From the NCBI GenBank assembly GCA_001602865.1, contig LUZF01000007.1, forward strand, positions 1 to 59,088: a DNA stretch of 59,088 nt. The letters are read 5' to 3'. Source of the stretch: Bacteroidales bacterium Bact_14. GTDB taxonomy: Bacteria; Bacteroidota; Bacteroidia; Bacteroidales; UBA932. The notes beneath the pieces are model-generated. The model did no database searches. It was given only the letters and a program-made list of their open reading frames with translations, and was not told the DNA's origin. Below are positions 50,345-59,088 of the stretch, piece after piece; the first letter of the stretch is position 1; every line of letters begins with the position of its first letter. Made by a program: the position numbers and the translations under genes.

Positions 50345-51193
50345 CTACACGTAGGAAGCGAGGAGCTTGCAGGAGGGGGAGGGGGTCAGGCGGGCGGCGG
50401 GTTCGTCACGGGTGAGGAGGATGGCCTCGCCGGCGGTGACGGGGACGCCGTTGACGGTGGCGTCGCCTTCCATGCAGAGGATCATATAGAAGCTGTCGAT
50501 GTCGCGGAGGTCTTTTTCGACGGGGGCGGTCAGGTCGAACAGGGAAGTCGTGAAGCAGGGGCACTGGACGAGCGGGGTCTCGGCGTTGGAGAGGCGCTCA
50601 TAGTGCGTCTGGTAGTCCGGCTCCACGCGCCAGTCGATGGCGTCCAACGCGAGCTCCGTGTGGAGCTCCCGCGGCTTGCCGTCGAGTCCGAGGCGGCCGT
50701 AGTCGTAGATGCGGTAGGTCACGTCCGATGCCTGCTGGACCTCGGCGAGGTAGGAGCCGCCGCCGATGGCGTGGATGCGTCCGGCGGGTAGGAAGAACAC
50801 GTCTCCCTCCTCGATGTCGTAGCGGTGCAGCACTTCGGGGATCGTCCCGTCCGCGACGCGGCGGACGTACTCGTCGCGGGACACCTCCCGGGCGAAGCCC
50901 GAGAGCAGGTGGCCCTGCTCCGAACGGATGACATACCACATTTCGGTCTTGCCGCGCTTGCGGTGGCGCTCCCAGGCCAGGTCGTCGTTGGGATGGACCT
51001 GGATGCTCAGGTCGTCGTGGGCGTCGATGAACTTCGCGAGGAGCGGGAAGGGGCCGCCGTAGACTTCGCTCAGCGTTTTCCCGGCTTCGGGCCCTTCCGC
51101 GACGACGGACTCGCAGCCCGGCACCCCGGAAAGGACCCATTTCTCCGTACCCCAGACCAGCGTCTTCAGGATGGGTTTGAACTTGTATACCAT
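50345..51193 (-). CDS. manA: Type I mannose-6-phosphate isomerase
   Basis: DAHDDLSIQVHPNDDLAWERH, GKTEMWYVIRSEQG, GDVFFLPAGRIHAIGGG. Confidence 0.94.
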   Translation of the reverse strand: MVYKFKPILKTLVWGTEKWVLSGVPGCESVVAEGPEAGKTLSEVYGGPFPLLAKFIDAHDDLSIQVHPNDDLAWERHRKRGKTEMWYVIRSEQGHLLSGFAREVSRDEYVRRVADGTIPEVLHRYDIEEGDVFFLPAGRIHAIGGGSYLAEVQQASDVTYRIYDYGRLGLDGKPRELHTELALDAIDWRVEPDYQTHYERLSNAETPLVQCPCFTTSLFDLTAPVEKDLRDIDSFYMILCMEGDATVNGVPVTAGEAILLTRDEPAARLTPSPSCKLLASYV

Positions 51194-51195
51194 CG

Positions 51196-52715
<1,520 letters not shown>

Positions 52716-52719
<4 letters not shown>

Positions 52720-54734
52720 TGCTGTATGTTTTTTTCGATTAATTCATAGTCAAGCAGTTTCTGCTCGAGGTTCGTCGCCTTGACCCTGATGCGCACCGGG
52801 TCGCCGAGGCGGAAGATGCGGCGCGTGCGCTTGCCGACGATGCGGTAGCGCTCCTCGTCGAACTCATAGAAGTCCGACTTGAGCTCGCGCAGGGAGACCA
52901 TGCCTTCGATCTTCGTCGGCTCGATCTCGACGTACATTCCCCAGTCCGTAAGGCCGGAAATGTGGCCCGGGAACTCCTGGCCGACCTTGTCCTGCATAAA
53001 CTCGACGAGCTTGTACTTGATGCTCGCGCGCTCCGCTTCGGCGGCGAGGACTTCGCGCTCGGAGGCGTGGACGCACTGCTGCTCGTAGAAATCCTTCTTC
53101 TGGCTTTCCTTGCCAGCGAGGTACAGGGTCAGCAGCCGGTGGACCATCATATCCGGATAGCGGCGGATCGGGGAGGTGAAATGGGTGTAGAACTTGAACG
53201 CGAGGCCGTAGTGGCCGATGTTGTCGGTCGTGTAAGTCGCCTTTGCCATCGAGCGCAGGGCGATCATCTGGAGGGCGTCGAACTCCGGCTTGCCCTTCGC
53301 TTCGCCGAGCAGGTCGGTCAGCGAGCGGGCGATTTCGGAGCCGTTGCTTGTCGCGCCCATCTTGTAGCCGAAATGCTTCGCGAAGGTGCGGAGGTTCTGG
53401 ATTTTCTCGGTGTTCGGTTCGTCGTGGACACGGTAGACGAAGGTCTTGGCGTTCTTCGCCGCGACGTGGTTCATCTGGCCGTTGGTGGCGACGAATTCCG
53501 CGACGGTGCGGTTCGCGAGGAGCATAAACTCCTCGATGAGCCAGTGGGACTCGTTGGAGACGGCTTCGTGGACGCCGACGGGCTTGCCGGCCTCGTCGAT
53601 TTCCACCTTCATCTCCGGGCGCTCGAACATAATCGCGCCGTTCTTGAAACGGTTGCGGCGGAGGATGGCCGCGAGGGCGTTCAGCTGGAGGATGCCCGGC
53701 TCCTCGGGCACGTTGCCGAGGATGATTTCCTGGACTTCCTCATAGTTGTAGCGGCGGTTCGAGCGGATGATGGTGCGGCCGATCCAGCGGTGGACGACCT
53801 CCGCTTTCGGGGTCAGTTCGAAAACGGTCGAGAAGGTCAGCTTGTCCTCGTCCGGGCGCAGCGAACAGAGCTTGTTGCTGAGCTTTTCCGGAAGCATCGG
53901 GACGGTCCGGTCGACCAGGTAGACCGAGGTGCCGCGCGCCTGCGCCTCCTTGTCGACGGCCGTGCCCGGCTTGACGTAATAAGAGACGTCCGCGATATGG
54001 ACGCCGATCTCGAAATTGCCGTTCGGCAGGGCCTTGACCGACAGGGCGTCGTCGAAGTCCTTCGCGTCGGCGGGGTCGATCGTCAGGGTATAGGTGTCGC
54101 GGAAATCCTTGCGGCCCTTCAGGTCCTTCTCGGTGATTTCCTCGGAAATCTTGTCCGCGGCGTCCTCGACTTCCTTCTCGAAGCGGTACGGCAGGCCGTA
54201 CTCGGCGAGGATCGCGTGCATTTCGGTGTTGTTCTCGCCAGGCATGCCGAGCACGTCGACGATGTGGCCCCACGGGCCGATCTCGTTGCGGTTCCAGTGG
54301 TCGACGACGACCGCCGCCTTCATTCCGGTCTTGCCGCCCATTTCAATCGCCTGCTGCTGGTCGACGGAGATGTCGTAAGGCATATTGCGGCTCTGCATCA
54401 GGACCCAGGCCTGGGCGCCGACGAAATGGAGGATGCCCACGAAGGGCTTCGTGCTGCGTTCGAGGATTTCGACGACTTCGCCTTCGCGGCGGCGGTCGCG
54501 TCCGTGCTCCTTGAGCACCATCACCCGCACGGTGTCGCCGTGGAGGGCGTTCTTCGTCCGGGTGGACTTGACGTAGATGTCTTCGTCCTGGCCTTCGACG
54601 AGGACGAAAATGAATCCGTCGCGGGTCATCTGGACCTTTCCGGTGTAGGTGGGGAAGTTTCTGGGTTTGCTTTTCCGGCTCCGCGCTGCGGCCGCCTTCT
54701 TCGCGGTATGGGAACGGCTGTTTTTCTTTGCCAT
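52716..54734 (-). CDS. rnr: Ribonuclease R
   Basis: [64 protein letters not shown]-terminal S1 domain. Confidence 0.97.
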
Positions 54735-54749
54735 GGATGAATTCCTAAA

Positions 54750-56120
54750 TCATACAAAGATAAGGATATATTTCGGATAATCCAGCGACAGGCCGACGGT
54801 ACGGATCAACAGGTGGGCAAAATACGCGCCCAGCAGGACGTGCAGCGCGGCGCGCCCTTCGATGTGGAACAGCAGCGCGCCGAGCGCCCAGACTGCAAGG
54901 AACGCGACCATCGCCCAGAACATCGTGTTCCGGATGGGCCGGGAGGCGGTCGCACCCATAAATATGCCGTCCCAGGTGAAGGCGGCGCAGCCCAGCGGCG
55001 GCATCACCAGCAGCCACGGCAGGAAATGCCGGCATTCGGCAACCACCGCGCCATCGGAACTCAGCATCCGCAGGACCGGTCCGCCGGCTGCCTGGTACAG
55101 GCCGATGAAAACGAGGGCGATGCCCATGCTCCAGAGGAACACGGCGCGCACGCTCCGGCGCAGCATCACCCCGTCCCCGGCGCCGATGAAACGCCCCGCC
55201 AGCGCTTCCCCCGCATAGGCGAAGCCATCGGTGAAATAGGAGAAGAGCATCAGCAGCTGCATCAGGATGGAGCTGCAGGCGAGCAGCAGGTCCCCGAAAG
55301 TCGCCGCAATCATCGTATAGCCGATGTAAATCCCGGTGAAAAACACGCTCCGGAGGAAATAATCGCCGTTCAGGCGCATAAAGTCGGCGCGCTCGCGACG
55401 GGAGAGGGAGTGGCGCAGCCGGGTGCGGTCCAGGTGCGCGAGCGTCCGCGCCGCGTATTTGCGCCGCACGACCAGGAGGCACCAGGCGAGGCCGGCGTAC
55501 TGCGCGAGGACGGTGCCCAGCGCGATGCCGTCGAAGCCCAGGCCCGGGAAGCTGCCTATGCCGAAGGCGAGCAGCAGGCTCGCCACGATGTTTACGCTGT
55601 TGACGATCAGGTCCGTCCACATTGAGCTCACGGCGTCCTGCATCCCCACGAACCAGCCGCGGAACACCATCAGCGCGAGGGTCGCCGGCGCCGCCCAGAT
55701 GCGGATGAAGAAGTAGCGCCGCGCGAGCGTCTCGACCTCCGGGGAACCGCCGGCGAGCAGGAAGGCCCCTTTGGCGAAGGGCCATTGGAGCGCGAGCATG
55801 GCGACAGCCGCGAGCGCGGCAAGGACGAGGCCGCGGGCCAGCAGGAGGCCCGCGCCGTCCCAGTCGGCCCGGCCGAAGGCCTGGGCCGTGAGCCCCCCGG
55901 TCCCGGTGCGCAGGAATCCGAAACACCAGTAGAGGAGCGTGAGCAGCATCGAGCCGAGGGAGATGGCGCCGATGTAGGAGGCAGCGCTGAAGGCGCCCTC
56001 CGGCGCCAGGTGGCCGGCGATGGCCGTATCGACCAGCCCGACAATCGGAACGGTGATGTTTGCGAGGATGCTGGGGAGGGCAAGCCGCAGGATTTCCCGG
56101 TGAAGGGCCTTTCCGGTCAT
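54750..56120 (-). CDS. MATE family efflux transporter
   Basis: LALPSILANITVPIVGLVDTAIAGHL; 12-TM organisation. Confidence 0.94.
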   Translation of the reverse strand: MTGKALHREILRLALPSILANITVPIVGLVDTAIAGHLAPEGAFSAASYIGAISLGSMLLTLLYWCFGFLRTGTGGLTAQAFGRADWDGAGLLLARGLVLAALAAVAMLALQWPFAKGAFLLAGGSPEVETLARRYFFIRIWAAPATLALMVFRGWFVGMQDAVSSMWTDLIVNSVNIVASLLLAFGIGSFPGLGFDGIALGTVLAQYAGLAWCLLVVRRKYAARTLAHLDRTRLRHSLSRRERADFMRLNGDYFLRSVFFTGIYIGYTMIAATFGDLLLACSSILMQLLMLFSYFTDGFAYAGEALAGRFIGAGDGVMLRRSVRAVFLWSMGIALVFIGLYQAAGGPVLRMLSSDGAVVAECRHFLPWLLVMPPLGCAAFTWDGIFMGATASRPIRNTMFWAMVAFLAVWALGALLFHIEGRAALHVLLGAYFAHLLIRTVGLSLDYPKYILIFV

Positions 56121-56123
56121 AAT

Positions 56124-57062
56124 TTAGCGGAATTTTTGGTCTTCCTCGAGCATGCCGAGGTAGGAGTTGTAGCGCTCCGCACTGATTTCACCGGCGTCCA
56201 CGGCCGCCTTGACGGCGCAGTCCGGCTCGTGGGTGTGGGTGCAGGGGATGAAGCGGCAGCGGTCGGAAACCCGGAGCATCTCCGGGAAGTATTTCGCGAT
56301 TTCCTCCTTCTCGAGGTCCACGAGGCCGAAGCCGCGGATGCCCGGCGTGTCGATGAGGAAACCGCCGCCCGGCAGGGGATACATCTCGTAGTTGGAGGTC
56401 GTGTGGCGACCCTGGAGGTGGACGTCGGAGATGTCGCCGATCTTGGGGTCGAGGGCCGGGTCGAGGGCCTTGATGACGGAGGATTTGCCGACGCCGGACT
56501 CGCCGGAGAAGAGGCAGACCCTGCCCCGGCAGGCCTCCTGCAGGGCGGGGATGCCTTCGCCGGTCTTGGCGGAGGTCTCAATGACGCGGTAGCCTGCGCC
56601 TTCGTAGATGGCCCGGAAGGCCTCGATCTGGTCCGGGACCTCGCTGCGGTAGAGGTCGACCTTGTTGAGGATGATGGTTGCGGGGACGTTGTACACTTCG
56701 CAGGTCACGAGGATGCGGTCCAGGAACGGCAGGCGGATCTCCGGGAAATACAGGGTCGCGACGAGGAAGACGGCGTCGAGGTTCGCGGCGATGATGTGGG
56801 ACTGGCGGGAGAGGTTGACGGACTTGCGGATCAGGTAGTTCTTCCGCGGCAGGATCTCCGTGATGGTCGCCGGATGCTCCAGGGTCGCGGGACCGTCCAG
56901 CTCGTAGCGGACGCGGTCCCCGACGGCGACCGGGTTGGTCGCGGTGCTGCCCTTGAGGCGGACGCGCCCCCGCAGCAGCGCGGGAAACAGCTCCCACGCC
57001 GGCAGTTCCGACAGCACATAATGGCTCCCGCTGTTCTTTACGACCGTCGCTTCTCCTGTCAT
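56124..57062 (-). CDS. rsgA: Ribosome small-subunit-dependent GTPase A
   Basis: LNKVDLY, LFSGESGVGKSSVIKAL, DTPGIRGFGLVDLEKEEIAKYFPEM; zinc-binding CRFIPCTHTHEPDCAV. Confidence 0.97.
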   Translation of the reverse strand: MTGEATVVKNSGSHYVLSELPAWELFPALLRGRVRLKGSTATNPVAVGDRVRYELDGPATLEHPATITEILPRKNYLIRKSVNLSRQSHIIAANLDAVFLVATLYFPEIRLPFLDRILVTCEVYNVPATIILNKVDLYRSEVPDQIEAFRAIYEGAGYRVIETSAKTGEGIPALQEACRGRVCLFSGESGVGKSSVIKALDPALDPKIGDISDVHLQGRHTTSNYEMYPLPGGGFLIDTPGIRGFGLVDLEKEEIAKYFPEMLRVSDRCRFIPCTHTHEPDCAVKAAVDAGEISAERYNSYLGMLEEDQKFR

Positions 57063-57114
57063 ATTCCTTTCAAGGACATATCATAGACATACAAAGATAA
57101 TCTGTTTCACAGAA

Positions 57115-57181
57115 AGCAGAAAGAACTATTTTTCTGAGGCGGCATTTTTCTGACGATCTCAGGAAAATAGTTCTTTCTGCT
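57115..57181. repeat. Palindromic intergenic element, copy C
   Basis: Arms AGCAGAAAGAACTATTTTTCTGAG (57115-57138) and CTCAGGAAAATAGTTCTTTCTGCT (57158-57181), 1 mismatch; loop GCGGCATTTTTCTGACGAT. Confidence 0.9.
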
Positions 57182-57198
57182 ATTAGTTTCAGTCTCTT

Positions 57199-57282
57199 TG
57201 TATTCCGGGCGAAGCCTTTCTGTCATTCCGAGCGAAGCCTTTCTGCCATTTCGAGCGAAGCGCAGCGAAGTCGAGAAATCTT
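57199..57282 (+). repeat. Three tandem degenerate units of the TGTCATTCCGAGCGAAGC repeat
   Basis: TGTATTCCGGGCGAAGCCTTTC / TGTCATTCCGAGCGAAGCCTTTC / TGCCATTTCGAGCGAAGCGCAGCGAAGTCGAGAAATCTT. Confidence 0.8.
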
Positions 57283-57284
57283 AG

Positions 57285-57292
57285 TATATTTG
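57285..57292 (+). promoter_or_regulatory. -7 promoter box TATATTTG for the second polyprenyl synthetase gene
   Basis: 8 nt upstream of ATG 57301; its -33 position would fall inside the tandem repeat. Confidence 0.45.
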
Positions 57293-57300
57293 TTATTGCT

Positions 57301-58254
57301 ATGATGACTGACGAGGAAATGAAACAGACCCTGAAGGGGCTGTTCGAGGGCCTGGAATTTCAGGCGGAACCGGCCGGGTTGTACGACCCGCTGCGATATA
57401 TGATGTCGATCGGGGGGAAGCGCATCCGGCCGCACCTTTGCCTCCTTGCTTTCTCGCTCTTCGACGAAGTCGCGGACGACCGCATCCTGGAGCCGGCGGC
57501 GGGCCTGGAGATCTTCCACGCCTTCACGCTGCTCCACGACGATATTATGGACAAGTCTGATACCCGCCGGGGCCACGAGACCGTCTGGAAGCGCTGGGAT
57601 GTGAATACCGCCATCCTCTCCGGCGACGTGATGTCAATCGAGAGCTTCCGCCGGATGGCCTACGCGCCGCGCGAAGTCCTGCCGCTCGTCCTTTCCGTCT
57701 TCACGAAGACGGCGGCGCAGGTCTGCGACGGCCAGCAGCTGGATATGGACTTTGAGAGCCGCGACCGGGTTCCGATGGCCGAATATATGGAGATGATCGG
57801 GCTGAAGACCGCGGTCCTGCTGGCCTGCAGCGCCCAGATCGGCGCGCTGATCGGCGGCGCCTCGGGCTTCGAGGCCCGCGCGCTCTATGACTACGGCTAC
57901 GACCTCGGCCTTGCGTTCCAGATCGCCGACGACTACCTCGACGTCTATGCCGATCCCGCCGTCTTCGGCAAGCCCGTCGGCGGCGACATCCGCAACAACA
58001 AGAAGAGCTGGATGCTTCTCCGCGCCTTCGAAAAGATCGGGGACACCGCCGATCTGGAATCCGCGATGCAGATCGCGGACCCCCAGCTGAAATACGATAC
58101 CGTCCGCGGTATCTACGATGCGCTGGACGTCGCCGGCGACGCGCGCGCCGAAATCGCCCGCTACACCGCCCGGGCGCTGGACCACGTAAAGGACATTGAC
58201 CGCGACGGGGCGCTGGCGCGCTTCGCGCAGTCGCTGGTCGGACGGGTGAAATGA
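57301..58254 (+). CDS. Polyprenyl synthetase family protein, probably short-chain (FPP/GGPP) type
   Basis: HAFTLLHDDIMDKSDTRRGHETV and FQIADDYLDVYADP; Phe at -5 from the first Asp-rich motif. Confidence 0.93.
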   Translation: MMTDEEMKQTLKGLFEGLEFQAEPAGLYDPLRYMMSIGGKRIRPHLCLLAFSLFDEVADDRILEPAAGLEIFHAFTLLHDDIMDKSDTRRGHETVWKRWDVNTAILSGDVMSIESFRRMAYAPREVLPLVLSVFTKTAAQVCDGQQLDMDFESRDRVPMAEYMEMIGLKTAVLLACSAQIGALIGGASGFEARALYDYGYDLGLAFQIADDYLDVYADPAVFGKPVGGDIRNNKKSWMLLRAFEKIGDTADLESAMQIADPQLKYDTVRGIYDALDVAGDARAEIARYTARALDHVKDIDRDGALARFAQSLVGRVK

Positions 58255-59088
58255 TGGACAGGAAGGAACTGGAGATCATGTGCCCCGCAGGCAACTTCGA
58301 ATGCCTGCAGGCGGCGATCCAGGGCGGCGCCGACTCGGTCTATTTCGGCGTCGGCCGCCTGAATATGCGCTCCCATTCCGCCAACAACTTCGCCCCGGAG
58401 GAGCTCTTCGAGGTCTGCCGCATCTGCCGCGAAGCCGGCGTGAAATCCTACCTGACGCTGAACATCGTCCTTTACCAGGAGGACCTGGCGGAGATGCGCG
58501 CGGCGCTCGACGCCGCCCGCGCGGCGGGCGTGGACGCCGTCATCGCCTCCGATATGGCGGCCGTCTCCTATGCCCGCTCCATCGGCCTCGAGGTCCACGC
58601 CTCGACCCAGCTCAACGTCTCGAACGTCGAGGCGCTGCGCTTCTGGGCGCAGTTCGCCGACGTCGTCGTCCTCGCGCGCGAGTTGAACCTCGGCCAGGTC
58701 CGGGAAATCAGCGATACGATTGAACACGAGCGGATTACCGGCCCTTCCGGGGAGCTGGTGCGTATCGAGATGTTCGCCCACGGCGCCCTCTGTATGGCCG
58801 TTTCCGGGAAGTGCTACCTGAGCCTCCATACCTACGGCGCGTCCGCCAACCGCGGCGCCTGTATGCAGGTCTGCCGCCGCGGCTACGAGGTGACCGACCT
58901 CGAGACCGGCAACCGGCTGGAAATCGACAACAAGTACATCATGTCCCCGAAGGACCTCTGTACCATCGGGTTTATGGACAAGATCGCCGCCGCCGGCGTC
59001 CGGGTCTTCAAGATCGAAGGCCGGGCCCGCAGCGCGGAATACGTGAAGCGCTGCGCCGCCTGCTACCGGCGCGCCGCGGACGCCGTCT
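58251..59088 (+). CDS. Peptidase U32 family protein (3' end outside window)
   Basis: ELEIMCPAGNFECLQAAIQGGADSVYFGV; FAHGALCMAVSGKCYLS...NRGACMQVCRRGYEV; FKIEGRARSAEYV. Confidence 0.93.
   Translation, partial: MMDRKELEIMCPAGNFECLQAAIQGGADSVYFGVGRLNMRSHSANNFAPEELFEVCRICREAGVKSYLTLNIVLYQEDLAEMRAALDAARAAGVDAVIASDMAAVSYARSIGLEVHASTQLNVSNVEALRFWAQFADVVVLARELNLGQVREISDTIEHERITGPSGELVRIEMFAHGALCMAVSGKCYLSLHTYGASANRGACMQVCRRGYEVTDLETGNRLEIDNKYIMSPKDLCTIGFMDKIAAAGVRVFKIEGRARSAEYVKRCAACYRRAADAV

Overview
The window is about 59 kb of GC-rich chromosome from a Bacteroidetes member, probably Bacteroidales. Evidence: SusC/SusD with a hybrid two-component regulator, GldH, DUF4271, DUF2723, BACON domains, and TAnnTTTG -7 boxes. 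Exact taxon cannot be stated from sequence alone. I see about 50 protein genes, one tRNA-Pro(TGG), and no rRNA, CRISPR array, prophage or intact IS element. Most of it is core genome: rnpA/yidD/hemD, pgk, lgt, a trxA-to-trmB operon, smpB, miaA, metK, gpmI, rnr, rsgA, polyprenyl synthetases, and a TolC/RND efflux operon. Best leads: (1) a locus at 38.1-48.0 kb with an Oar-like TonB receptor, a secreted BACON/OB-fold repeat lipoprotein, a BACON-NUC1 nuclease lipoprotein, an unknown small exported protein, an EEP-family nuclease and an M3 peptidase, a candidate extracellular nucleic-acid scavenging system; (2) a three-copy family of ~70-bp palindromic intergenic elements whose asymmetric loop occurs in both orientations; (3) a gene-by-gene mosaic in use of the tetranucleotide CATG (0 in one 3.1-kb gene, about 20 in another of the same length); (4) -7 promoter boxes only 6-8 nt from start codons, implying leaderless mRNAs; (5) hairpins or dispersed repeats that form the 3' coding ends of several genes. 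All counts are manual and should be recomputed.
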